Made by a program: the position numbers and the translations under genes. 16,040 nt of DNA from Nanobdellota archaeon (GTDB lineage: Archaea > Nanobdellota > Nanobdellia > Pacearchaeales > GW2011-AR1), in the NCBI GenBank assembly GCA_018830905.1, contig JAHJRM010000061.1, positions 1 through 16,040 of the forward strand, in the 5' to 3' direction. Positions 1 to 8,047 of this stretch are shown piece by piece. The notes beneath the pieces were generated by a model. The model saw nothing but the letters and a program-made list of their open reading frames with translations, ran no database searches and was not told the DNA's origin. Each line of letters begins with the position of its first letter. The first letter of the stretch is position 1.

Positions 1-139
1 ATCTGGTTTTGGAAGTTTGAAACGAAAGTATGGTGGAAGTGTTTCTGGAAAGAAATTTAAGTCAGTACAAACAGAAATATTTTGCAAGGTTATTGCACAC
101 AATTTAAGCCTTACGACTTAAGAGATTTTCAACAAAGCC
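1..139 (+). mobile_element. Right end of an IS5-like insertion sequence
   Basis: The first 139 bases hold the last 39 codons of a transposase-like frame followed, 9 bases after its stop, by TTCAACAAAGCC (128-139). The reverse complement, GGCTTTGTTGAA, resembles the terminal inverted repeats of several IS5-family elements (IS903 type; recalled, not searched). The element therefore probably ends near base 139, about 55 bases upstream of the MFS gene. The left end lies outside the window, so the partner inverted repeat and target duplication cannot be checked. Confidence 0.5.
2..121 (+). CDS. Transposase, C-terminal fragment (5' end beyond window)
   Basis: An open frame enters from the left edge and stops at TAA 119-121. 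Its last 39 residues include KRKYGGSVSGKKFKS and a tail CKVIAHNL. This matches the usual end of IS5/IS1182-like DDE transposases, where a basic KRKFG motif is followed by a paired-Lys/Arg stretch and a helix ending in AHN(L/I); the motif is established knowledge, the match is by eye. The catalytic DDE residues lie outside the window, so it cannot be said whether the gene is intact. The terminal repeat directly after the stop supports a real element. It could be a degraded remnant. Confidence 0.6.
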   Translation, partial: SGFGSLKRKYGGSVSGKKFKSVQTEIFCKVIAHNLSLTT

Positions 140-150
140 GTGAGCTGATA

Positions 151-189
151 TAAATTTATAAAGAATTTTCTCTTAATTTTTTAGAGGTG
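151..189 (+). promoter_or_regulatory. TATA box and Shine-Dalgarno of the MFS gene
   Basis: ATTTATAAAG (154-163) is a TATA-like box; a second, GATATAAA (147-154), overlaps it. GAGGTG (184-189) lies 4 bases before the ATG at 194 and complements the archaeal 16S 3' end. This is the one gene here with a clear Shine-Dalgarno; the others look leaderless. Confidence 0.5.
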
Positions 190-193
190 CGAT

Positions 194-811
194 ATGAATA
201 ATAAACTGAAACTTCTGATTCTTTCTGATATTTTAATTATCAGTAGTTTTGGATTGATAGCGCCAATTTTTGCAATTTTTATAGACGGAGGTATTGAGGG
301 AGGGAGCCTTGTTTCTGCTGGTTTGGCGACGACAATCTTTTTGGTTGTTAAATCTTCGGCACAGCTTCCGTTGTCTAAATATCTTATAGATAAAGAAAAA
401 CATAAAACTCGTTTGTTAGTTCTTGGAACTTTTTTAATAATTACAGTTCCTTTCATTTATGTTTTTGCAGAGCATGTTAATACGATTTTCGTGGCGCAGG
501 CGATTTATGGTTTGGGAACGGCCTTTGCTTATCCCGCATGGTTCAGTTTGTTCATAACATATATTAATAAAAAACATAAAGGTTTTGAGTACGCTATATA
601 TAGCACTTCCGTAGGGTTAGGGATGGCGTTGTCTGCTTTTTTGGGTGCGAAGATTGCTGAGACCTTTGGGTTCAAACCCCTTTTCATTTTTGTAGGGGCT
701 ATAGCTTTCCTGGGTTTTTTACTTTTGATTGTTTTAGATAGAATTGAGGGAAGAGAGCTTCGACGGGAGGAGAGGTTGAGGAAAAAAAGGGAGCGAGAGA
801 GAAGACGATAA
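194..811 (+). CDS. Half-size major facilitator superfamily (MFS) transporter
   Basis: The 205-residue protein is an integral membrane protein with about six transmembrane segments (residues ~8-30, 40-58, 72-92, 97-125, 132-156, 163-182). The SKYLIDKEKHKTR loop after TM2 is in the place of MFS motif A, and the YGLGTAFAYPAWFSLF segment resembles TM4 of MFS proteins. Typical MFS transporters have 12 TM and about 400 residues; here only the N-terminal six-helix half is present, closed by a strongly basic tail (RREERLRKKRERERRR) and a stop. No continuation is seen in other frames downstream. Short six-TM MFS-like proteins are, as far as I recall, found in CPR and DPANN genomes, so it may work as a dimer rather than be a broken gene. 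Substrate unknown. The GAGGTG ribosome-binding site fixes the start. Confidence 0.75.
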   Translation: MNNKLKLLILSDILIISSFGLIAPIFAIFIDGGIEGGSLVSAGLATTIFLVVKSSAQLPLSKYLIDKEKHKTRLLVLGTFLIITVPFIYVFAEHVNTIFVAQAIYGLGTAFAYPAWFSLFITYINKKHKGFEYAIYSTSVGLGMALSAFLGAKIAETFGFKPLFIFVGAIAFLGFLLLIVLDRIEGRELRREERLRKKRERERRR

Positions 812-893
812 GATGGTGGAAATATAATTAAGAAAGAGGTTCTTGTTTTATATTACTTTTGTTCTGCAAAATATATTTTGTGGAAGATGTTTT

Positions 894-900
894 TTTAAAA
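894..900 (+). promoter_or_regulatory. TATA box of the amidohydrolase gene
   Basis: TTTAAAA is centred 26 bases before the ATG at 923, the spacing for transcription starting at the start codon. This supports ATG 923 over the in-frame TTG at 908. Another TATA-like AAATATATTTT lies at 869-879. Confidence 0.45.
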
Positions 901-922
901 AGGGATTTTGCTTTTTGGGTTT

Positions 923-2017
923 ATGAATCTTGTTCCTAAGTCTGAGTTCGAAAGAGAGGTCAGACAGTATGCTGGTGAATTTGGTGGAATTGTGAATGTT
1001 CATGTTCATGGCGATAGGGCTTATACGCGAAGAGATGAATTTTATTCTGCTACGGGAAAATCCATTTCTCAATTTGGAGGGTTGACTCTTCCTGAAAAAC
1101 AGAGGTTGACTTGGATATTACATAAGAGTCGCGCATTTGAAGAAGAATCTCTTTTGGAAAGGATGGGACAGCTTTTAGATGAATCTATATCTTTTGGAGT
1201 GAGGGAACTTTCTACTACTGTCGATGTGACATATAATACTCGTCTTAAGAGTTTGGAGGTTGCAGAGCGATTAAGGGATGCTTATGCAGATAGAATCAAG
1301 GTGAGAATTGGGGCGTATAATTCTTCTGGATTTAGAAAGGGTGATGAGTATAAGGAGAGATTTGAATTATTTGAAGAGGCTGCAAAGAGGTCTGATTTTT
1401 TAATGGGTTTGGCTGAGAAGGATCGTCCTGCAGATCATATTGGGGAAGAGCAACATAATTGGTATATTCTTAATCTGGCCTATGAGCTGAAGAAACCTGC
1501 GCAGTTTCATGTGGGCCAAGAGAACAGTTCTTCGGATAAGACTCTTGAATTGTTGTTAACTAACCTTGAGCAGTTTCAGGATTTACATCTTCGTGTTTCT
1601 CCAGAAGATTTTTCACAAGTAGATGCAGTCCACGCCATTTCTACCTCTTGCATTCAGGGGTCTGAGTTTGATTCTTTGGTGGGTAGAATGGCCGATAGGA
1701 ATGTTGGATTGATCTGTTGTCCTCGGGCGGCCATTTCTATGTTGCAAGATTCTTCTGTCAGTGTTCCAACACATAATAGCATTGCAAATATCTGGAGGTT
1801 CGCAATTAATGGTGTTCAGATAAGGGGTCTTGGCACGGATAACATTGATGATATTTATATCCCTGCTTCAAGTGCGGACGTTTATGATGAAGCCGAGGAT
1901 GTTGCGAATTCTTTGAGATTTTATAATCCTCGAATCATTGCCAAGGTTTTGTGTGGTGTGTCTTTAGATCCTTTTGATATTGCTGGAATAAATAAAGACC
2001 TTTTTGGTAGAATTTAG
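923..2017 (+). CDS. Amidohydrolase, cytosine-deaminase-like
   Basis: A soluble protein of the amidohydrolase (TIM-barrel) superfamily, 364 residues from ATG 923. Residue numbers below count from the upstream TTG at 908; subtract 5 for the ATG start. Metal-site motifs are in order: HVH (H32, H34), FHVGQ (H201), VHAIS (H242) and GLGTDN (D311). The strand FGVRELSTTVDVT resembles the GxThxRTHVDV strand of cytosine deaminase (CodA), and the region after D311 resembles its GHDD loop, so hydrolytic deamination of a pyrimidine-like or other heterocyclic compound is the best guess. Two oddities: in cytosine and adenosine deaminases the third His is followed at +3 by the catalytic Glu (HxxE), but here this residue is Gln (Q204) with Glu at +4; and the Asp after the ligand Asp is Asn (N312). 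Activity may therefore differ or be lost. It ends convergently on the Hef nuclease gene, the two stop codons overlapping. Confidence 0.8.
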   Translation: MNLVPKSEFEREVRQYAGEFGGIVNVHVHGDRAYTRRDEFYSATGKSISQFGGLTLPEKQRLTWILHKSRAFEEESLLERMGQLLDESISFGVRELSTTVDVTYNTRLKSLEVAERLRDAYADRIKVRIGAYNSSGFRKGDEYKERFELFEEAAKRSDFLMGLAEKDRPADHIGEEQHNWYILNLAYELKKPAQFHVGQENSSSDKTLELLLTNLEQFQDLHLRVSPEDFSQVDAVHAISTSCIQGSEFDSLVGRMADRNVGLICCPRAAISMLQDSSVSVPTHNSIANIWRFAINGVQIRGLGTDNIDDIYIPASSADVYDEAEDVANSLRFYNPRIIAKVLCGVSLDPFDIAGINKDLFGRI

Positions 2018-2739
2018 TATTCTTCTTCGATTAGCTTTTTGACAATCTCAGCTTTCTTTCCAAGAACTTCTTTTAGTTCTTCTTCAGAAGCGTTTGTTAT
2101 TCCTTTTAATGTTTTGAATTTTTCAAGAAGTTTTTTGGCACTCTTTGGTCCGATGCTGGGAAAGCCCTCTACTATGAATTGTAGTCGTTCTTTTTTATCT
2201 AGAGATTTCTTGTTCACATTGAGTGAGATTTCTTTTGCCTGTCTTTTTGCTAGGACTGATATAAATCTTGCAGTGTCTTTATAGTCTTTTGTAAAAATTA
2301 TTGGGACTTTGTGTTTGAGTAGTATTGAGATTATGAATCCTCTAATTGCGTTAGGGTGCATTCCATTGATTTCTCTAGAATCAGAGTATAGTTCTTTCTC
2401 GTAGATGCCCTCGATAATAAGAAGTTTTTCTTTGTATTGGTTTAGTTCTTCTAGTTGGTTCGCGAGTCTCTTGTTTATCATTGAAGATATGAAATCCTGG
2501 ACTGTTTTTCTTTCGATTGCGACATCTTTTACTAGATAATCTGCTACTTTGAGGTGAGTTAGTTCCACTTCTAGACCGAGAGACATTAGTTCTGAGATTA
2601 CTAGGGAGTTTTTTTCTCTGTAGTCTATTATAATCTTGGGAATTTTTTCTTCGATGATTTTTTTCTTCGAGAAGATATCTAATATGGGTTTCATTTTATA
2701 AGAGTTTTTTCTGGAACTCGCTTTTTTCTTGAGAGCCAT
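2014..2739 (-). CDS. XPF/ERCC4-type structure-specific nuclease (Hef C-terminal half)
   Basis: Predicted endonuclease that cuts branched DNA at stalled forks or flaps. The ERCC4 nuclease domain occupies about residues 35-165: IIIDYREKNS with D39, then VADYLVKDVAIERKTVQDF, which carries D67 and the E76-R77-K78-x3-D82 signature (the family GD is AD here). Helix-hairpin-helix elements follow at about 187-240 (GFPSIGPKSAKKLLEKF), as in XPF, where they bind DNA and dimerise. In Euryarchaeota this domain is normally fused to a helicase in one protein, Hef; here it is the downstream gene of a pair and starts 44 bases inside the helicase gene, in the +1 frame. ATG 2739 is used; an in-frame ATG at 2694, one base after the helicase stop, would also keep the whole nuclease domain. 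Neither start has a clear ribosome-binding site. See the finding on A6 runs: this may be the second half of one interrupted gene. Confidence 0.88.
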   Translation of the reverse strand: MALKKKASSRKNSYKMKPILDIFSKKKIIEEKIPKIIIDYREKNSLVISELMSLGLEVELTHLKVADYLVKDVAIERKTVQDFISSMINKRLANQLEELNQYKEKLLIIEGIYEKELYSDSREINGMHPNAIRGFIISILLKHKVPIIFTKDYKDTARFISVLAKRQAKEISLNVNKKSLDKKERLQFIVEGFPSIGPKSAKKLLEKFKTLKGITNASEEELKEVLGKKAEIVKKLIEEEY

Positions 2740-4267
2740 TTCTTGAGAGTTGTTCTCTCACCGTGCCTATTGCCTTGTGCATGCTTTTCTCTCGGGCTTT
2801 GGATACATAAAAGTGTGCCTCGTCTCTTGTGTTTTTTGTTATGAGCATGATAAGCTTACCCTCCTTCAGTCTTGCGGTTCTTCCTGCCCTCTGGATTGAA
2901 CGGATTGCGCTAGGAACGGGCTCATAAAATATTACTGCATGAACTTCTGGGATATCTAGTCCTTCTTCTCCGATTGATGTTGCGCAGATTACGTTTATTT
3001 TTCCAGAAGAGAATTCAATTATTATTGCTTTTTGTTCTTTCTGACTCAGTCCCGATGCATCTTCTCCATTGCTTCCAGCCTTTTTTGCTTGACCCACGAA
3101 GACTTTTGATTTAAGCATTTTTGTTTCATTTATTTTTTTAGAAATTAGTGCGGCAGTGTCTCTGAATTGGGTGAATACAATTATCCTTATGTTTTCTTGT
3201 TTTTCAGATTCTTTTAGAATAAGTTCTATGATTTTTTTCACTTTAGGATGTTCTAGGTCTTTGCTGAGCATTTCATTTGAATTGATAAATGCATTATTGA
3301 ATCCTGGTTTTGCTACGAGTTTTACTACGCCCCTACTTTCTTTTTTTGCTGCTTGATCGAACAGTTTCTTGAGATATTTGTTGAAGCTCGCAAGAGTTTG
3401 TGTTTCTAGGAGTTCTAGTGCGTGTTGTATTTTTATTGCAGAGGCGCAGGCACTCGCAGCGAGGAAGGAATTGAAGTTTTTGTTTCCTCCTGCTATGCTT
3501 CCCATGATTTTTTTTTGTGTCCTTATTAGTTCACTTTTGCTAGGGGTTCCGAAGAGGACTCTCCTCCCTTTGAGTTCTTCAACATACTCTTGGAAGATTC
3601 CTAGAAGAGAGTTTCTTATTTTTTCAAATTCTTTTGGCAAATCAATCATGACTTTCTCAAAAGTTAGTTCCTGAAGATATTGTTTTACTTCAGGGCTTTC
3701 TCTTGTTCTTAATTCGACTTCTTCTATGGAGAGATTTTCACAGATTTCTTTTATTTTTGAGGTCTCGCTTCCGGGGGAGGCTGTTAGGCCCATAATTCTT
3801 GGATGTAAAGATTGTTGCATGTATTTCTTTGCGAGGAAATTGTAATCGTAATTCTTCATACATCTGTGTGCTTCGTCTTCTATTAGAAGGCAAACCTCTT
3901 CAAGAGAGTAGAGATTTTTTTTCAGGTCGTTTGCTACGCATTGAGGTGTCGAGAATATGATGTCTGCTGTTTTCCAGATTTTCTTTCTTTGATCGGCTTT
4001 GACTGAACCTGTGAAGAGTTGCATATCCCCGAAAAGTTCTGGAAGATTTTTTAGGAAGTAGTTTAGTTGTTGTTCTGCAAGAGGTTTTGTTGGTGCGAGG
4101 AAGACGACTTTTTCCCCTGGAAATGCTTTCATTCTTTCTATTGTTAGCATGAGTGCAATGAGTGTCTTTCCTAGTCCGGTTGGGAGAACCACGAGACAGT
4201 TTTTTTCTATACAGGTTTTTAGAATTTCTTCTTGGTATTTTCTTGGAGTTATTTTAAGAAAGGTCAT
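2696..4267 (-). CDS. Hef-type superfamily 2 DNA helicase (Hef N-terminal half)
   Basis: A 523-residue SF2 helicase of the Hef/FANCM/MPH1 type, predicted to remodel forked DNA using ATP. Visible motifs: Q-like motif TPRKYQEEI (7-15), Walker A PTGLGKT (29-35), motif Ia APTKPLAEQ (58-66), DEAH box (131-134), motif III TASPG (162-166), an insert of about 120 residues between the RecA lobes (~200-320, the Hef thumb-like region), then FTQFRDTA (365-372), SIGEEGLDIP (431-440) and motif VI QRAGRTAR (459-466). The segment FVGQAKK...SGLSQKEQ is very Hef-like. The C-terminus stops at FQKKLL just where a euryarchaeal Hef would continue into its nuclease domain, and that domain is encoded immediately downstream in another frame. 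The start is supported by a TATA box 25 bases upstream (4288-4295, minus strand), giving a leaderless mRNA. Confidence 0.9.
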   Translation of the reverse strand: MTFLKITPRKYQEEILKTCIEKNCLVVLPTGLGKTLIALMLTIERMKAFPGEKVVFLAPTKPLAEQQLNYFLKNLPELFGDMQLFTGSVKADQRKKIWKTADIIFSTPQCVANDLKKNLYSLEEVCLLIEDEAHRCMKNYDYNFLAKKYMQQSLHPRIMGLTASPGSETSKIKEICENLSIEEVELRTRESPEVKQYLQELTFEKVMIDLPKEFEKIRNSLLGIFQEYVEELKGRRVLFGTPSKSELIRTQKKIMGSIAGGNKNFNSFLAASACASAIKIQHALELLETQTLASFNKYLKKLFDQAAKKESRGVVKLVAKPGFNNAFINSNEMLSKDLEHPKVKKIIELILKESEKQENIRIIVFTQFRDTAALISKKINETKMLKSKVFVGQAKKAGSNGEDASGLSQKEQKAIIIEFSSGKINVICATSIGEEGLDIPEVHAVIFYEPVPSAIRSIQRAGRTARLKEGKLIMLITKNTRDEAHFYVSKAREKSMHKAIGTVREQLSRNGSQEKSEFQKKLL

Positions 4268-4287
4268 TTAATGGAAAAAGGAGGGCG

Positions 4288-4308
4288 TTATAAAAATCTT
4301 TATATATA
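4288..4308. promoter_or_regulatory. Back-to-back divergent TATA boxes
   Basis: In the 59-base gap between the divergent helicase and C25-protease genes, TTATAAAA (4288-4295) is centred 25 bases from the helicase ATG (minus strand) and CTTTATATATA (4298-4308) about 24 bases from the ATG at 4327 (plus strand). GGAG (4320-4323) is a possible weak ribosome-binding site for the plus-strand gene. The boxes nearly touch, so TBP/TFB binding on one side could block the other. Confidence 0.5.
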
Positions 4309-4326
4309 TAATTACTATCGGAGATT

Positions 4327-7300
4327 ATGAAAAGATGGTTGGTTTTTGTTGTTGTTAGTGTTCTTTTGCTAATGAGCGTCTCATTTGCATCGGCATATTC
4401 TTTCGGTGATTTTTCTGATGACTTTAAAGATTTCTTTTCTTCGTTTAAGGAAAAAATTACTGGTAATGTAGTTCTTGGTGAAAAGAGTGTAACTGTTAAT
4501 GAAAATAGTCGAGCGAGTTTGAGTTGTGATTCTGGTTCGATAAAAAGCGTTAGTGCTGTGTATTGGTGTCCGGATGGTTCTGGGAGGAAGGCTTCGTGTA
4601 ATACTGAAGGCGCCATTGGAAAGAGTTCTTATTATTTTGATTTTAGAAGTATTAATTGTGGAGGGGATCCTTGTATTTATGTTCGGAAGAAAGGAAATTT
4701 GACAATTAGTTGTGGAGATGTTTTGTGTAATAATTACAGGAGCGAGGGAGAGTGTTATGTGGATTCTTCTTGTGTGTGGGTTCAGGGTCCGACGTATGCA
4801 ATGGTTTGTCAGGATAAGGTTGATGAAGAGGGTAATGAGACTTCTGATGATGGGGAGTCGGTTTACACTTGTACTGATAGCGACGGCGGGAAGAATTATT
4901 ATGTTAAGGGTGTTGCTGAGTCCAATGCACCAGCTCCTTATTATTATTCAATGGTTATAGATTATTGTGCTAATACAGAGCTTTTGCAAGAGGTCTTTTG
5001 TGGATTTGATGGTATAATCAACATCTCTGGTTATGAATGTCCTAACGGATGTTTGGAAGGGGTTTGTAATGGAGACTTATCTAGTAATAATTCAAATGTT
5101 GGTGTTTGTTCTTCGGATTTTAACGAGGATGGGGTTGTTGACTATGGAGACTATGATTTACTTGTTTCTGCCTACAGGTCTAATATCCAGTATGAAGGAA
5201 CTGAAAAATATGATTTGAATAATGATGGTCTTGTTGGTGAAGATGACTATTTTATTTTTGCAGATAATTATGGGAAGGTTTGTGTGGAAAATGCTGATTC
5301 TTCTGAAGATTTTGAAGAAAAAGTTATTCCAGTATCGAATGAAATGAACAAAAAGAACATGGAGGCGTATTTAGATAAAGAGGCTTTTTTAGTATCTGAT
5401 ACTGATTGGAAAGAAGTTTTGCCTTTGGTTCCTGTTACAACTTGGACACAACAAGAAGGAGATGATTCGGAATGTCAAAGGGGGTATGGGACTCCTGAAA
5501 GTGTTTGTGTTTATCCGACGTTGATTTGGCATGAAGATGAGAATAATGATCTTTATATTGATTTGGATTCTTGGAGGTATGAGGGCAATGCTATTGCAAT
5601 GATGGTTTTCTATCCCAAAGGGGGGGAATTAACATTTTTTGATGAAAAGGATGCTAATAAAAGCCACAATTTACTTCCAGGAGAAAATATAATTTTCTAT
5701 TATCATATTGAAACAGATGATGTTATTGAAAAAATACAGATAGATTATTTACCTGATTTTTTAGAGTTTGTCAATCCTTCAGACGGAATAATAGAAAATA
5801 TAGATTCCTCTTTCCCTAACGGACACACATTCGAATTCATACTTAAGGTAAAAGATGATGCAAATTCTTCTTTTAAAACATCTTTCGATGCAGATTCGAT
5901 AATTTATTTCATGCAACAGTATTCTCCGTCGGAGCTGAAGGTCGTAGGGGAAACGCCCCAAGAATTAGATAATCTATTGATTGTTGAGCCAGAGCTTGGT
6001 GCTGGTTTGAATGAAAGCCAAATTTCCAGAATAAGTTCTGAGAATTATCTGTCTTATTGGGAATCTTATAAAGACGTTGTTTATGTTGAAAATGATTATG
6101 GGATGGCTCTGATGGCTTCAACTTATGCTTCTTTGTTGAATGCTCCTTTGATTATTGAAGGAACAGATTTAGATAATGACGTTAATTTTGAAAATAGAAA
6201 TGTAATTTGTGTCGGTGATGTAAATTGGGATTGTAATGAAAATTATGATTTAGAACAATTGCAGAAAAAATATCTTGAAGAAACAGACACAAAAAAATTT
6301 ATTTTAACTTCAAATAATCTAGATTATTCAATAACTGAAAAGTTTTTGCCAAAAAAATCAAATGAAGCGATATTCAATCTTTATTCTAAAAATTCTCTTG
6401 GCTCTCCCTTCATTGCCGGAGCAAAACAACAGTTAATCTTGATTGCAGATAATTCTAATTTTGAGGATATTAATGATAATCTTAATAATTTTTATTCTGA
6501 AAATATGCCTTTTTATGAGTCTTCTTGTTTAGGGGGGGATAATTGCTCTTTTGGGTTTACTTCTAAAAATGTCAAATTTTATGGGGTTGAAAATAAGTTT
6601 GAGTCAAGTATAAATCTTAACCACGCTCAATTTATTCAGAATCCTTCAGATTATATTATCCTTTTTAAGGGGGCTTTAATAGATTGCCCCGCTGGAAAAA
6701 ACACACAGAAAATTACTCTTTATATAAATGGCGAAGAAGTCGCTGTAAAAGAGTTTTATTGCTCAACTCCAGAAAATGCATTTGCTACTCTTGGTTGGTC
6801 TTCTTTGGCTTTTGAGGGTATTGTTTTACCCTATGATAATGGTCTAATTAATCTTGCTTTAGAATATGAGGGAAAACTTCTTTTTATTGATAGATATCCT
6901 TTAATTAAAATTTATTTTGATCAAGATGGTTCCCTTTTTAATATTGGTGAATGTAATTCAATGGAAGATCCTTGTGCTTCCCAGTTGAAACCTTATAATC
7001 TCAAAATTACGTATTTTAATTCTGATGCATATTTTAATTTTTCTAATTTGAATACTAATGAAAGATATCGTTTGATATTGAATAATGACTATTACCCTAT
7101 GGGATTTGAATCTTTTAATCTTTATGTTAATGATTTCCTATTGGAAGGGAAAGATGGGGTCATCTATCAAATGAATTATGGATTTGATATTCCTATTCTA
7201 AATTCTTCTGATATTAGTATTAGATTAGAGCCTACGGATATTTATTCAAGTGAAATTAATTATAAGACTAATGTAATTTTAACTTCTGATTTAAGTGATT

Positions 7301-8046
7301 ATTCTTTAACAATTATTGAGACTCCTTCAAATATACCTTTCAGAGAATATTTACCAGTTTCAGGTACTTCTAAAACTCTAGATCCGGAATATGCAGATGT
7401 AAATAGAGATCATCTCCCGGATCTTGCTGTTGGAAGGATAATGGGAATTACTTCTTCAGATGTTTCTAGTTATATTGCAAGAAGTTTATTTTACAATCAA
7501 CTTGAAAAAACTAATAAAGCAACATTTATGTCAAGTTCTTATCAAAATTATATTGATTTAGGTGAGAAATGGTCTGAGGAATTTGAGAATTCAGATTATA
7601 ATGTTGTTACTGATTTAAAAGATGAAGAACAATATTCTTTTAACCCTGATTTATGGAAAAATAATTTTTTAATCTCTTATGCTGATCATGGGTCTAATCG
7701 TTGGGCAGGAATAAATTCTGAGGATATACCTTTATTATCCAACTCACTTATTTTTAATAATGCTTGCTCTACTTGTTCTCAAGAAACTGCTAATCAATTT
7801 TGTGCTGTTGCTATAAGAAATGGAGCTTTAGGTCATTTAGGAGCTATTTCTATTACCTTTGGGAGGAATAATATTCATATGAATGTAATGAATGGGATTT
7901 ATTATAAAAACTTCACCTTAGGGCAAGCTTTTTCAAAAGGATTTGTTTATGATAGCTCTAAGTTTCAAACGACCCTTATAGGAGATCCAACTCTTCATCT
8001 GAATCCTCCAAGATTGTTAAATCATGAATTAAAGTATAAACCTTAA
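4327..8046 (+). CDS. Exported multidomain protein with dockerin-like and C25 peptidase domains
   Basis: A 1239-residue exported protein. A signal peptide (1-24, ending SFASA) is followed by an acidic aromatic helix and the motif ITGNVVL (44-50). Residues ~50-175 are Cys-rich. Residues 182-247 (CTDSDGGKNYYVKG to CPNGCLEGVC) match a Cys module I know from DPANN secreted proteins. A dockerin-like EF-hand pair follows: Ca loops D264-D275 and D296-D307. The middle (~340-1000) is mostly unassigned; 579-650 (VVYVENDYGMALMAST, then NAPLIIEG) resembles the cell-wall-binding-repeat-2 fold. The C-terminus (~1000-1239) looks like a C25/gingipain caspase fold: YADVNRDHLPDLAVGRI (1022-1038), ADHGS with candidate catalytic H1121, NNACSTC with candidate C1147, and GDPTLHL (1219-1225). 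A surface protease is likely; substrate unknown. GC drops sharply from about base 5640. One base separates it from the next gene. Confidence 0.8.
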   Translation: MKRWLVFVVVSVLLLMSVSFASAYSFGDFSDDFKDFFSSFKEKITGNVVLGEKSVTVNENSRASLSCDSGSIKSVSAVYWCPDGSGRKASCNTEGAIGKSSYYFDFRSINCGGDPCIYVRKKGNLTISCGDVLCNNYRSEGECYVDSSCVWVQGPTYAMVCQDKVDEEGNETSDDGESVYTCTDSDGGKNYYVKGVAESNAPAPYYYSMVIDYCANTELLQEVFCGFDGIINISGYECPNGCLEGVCNGDLSSNNSNVGVCSSDFNEDGVVDYGDYDLLVSAYRSNIQYEGTEKYDLNNDGLVGEDDYFIFADNYGKVCVENADSSEDFEEKVIPVSNEMNKKNMEAYLDKEAFLVSDTDWKEVLPLVPVTTWTQQEGDDSECQRGYGTPESVCVYPTLIWHEDENNDLYIDLDSWRYEGNAIAMMVFYPKGGELTFFDEKDANKSHNLLPGENIIFYYHIETDDVIEKIQIDYLPDFLEFVNPSDGIIENIDSSFPNGHTFEFILKVKDDANSSFKTSFDADSIIYFMQQYSPSELKVVGETPQELDNLLIVEPELGAGLNESQISRISSENYLSYWESYKDVVYVENDYGMALMASTYASLLNAPLIIEGTDLDNDVNFENRNVICVGDVNWDCNENYDLEQLQKKYLEETDTKKFILTSNNLDYSITEKFLPKKSNEAIFNLYSKNSLGSPFIAGAKQQLILIADNSNFEDINDNLNNFYSENMPFYESSCLGGDNCSFGFTSKNVKFYGVENKFESSINLNHAQFIQNPSDYIILFKGALIDCPAGKNTQKITLYINGEEVAVKEFYCSTPENAFATLGWSSLAFEGIVLPYDNGLINLALEYEGKLLFIDRYPLIKIYFDQDGSLFNIGECNSMEDPCASQLKPYNLKITYFNSDAYFNFSNLNTNERYRLILNNDYYPMGFESFNLYVNDFLLEGKDGVIYQMNYGFDIPILNSSDISIRLEPTDIYSSEINYKTNVILTSDLSDYSLTIIETPSNIPFREYLPVSGTSKTLDPEYADVNRDHLPDLAVGRIMGITSSDVSSYIARSLFYNQLEKTNKATFMSSSYQNYIDLGEKWSEEFENSDYNVVTDLKDEEQYSFNPDLWKNNFLISYADHGSNRWAGINSEDIPLLSNSLIFNNACSTCSQETANQFCAVAIRNGALGHLGAISITFGRNNIHMNVMNGIYYKNFTLGQAFSKGFVYDSSKFQTTLIGDPTLHLNPPRLLNHELKYKP

Positions 8047-8047
8047 A

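Noticed and set aside
908..922. TTG at 908 as start of the amidohydrolase
   Set aside because: The ATG at 923 has a TATA box at leaderless spacing; nothing supports initiation at TTG and the extra residues (MLFGF) add nothing conserved.
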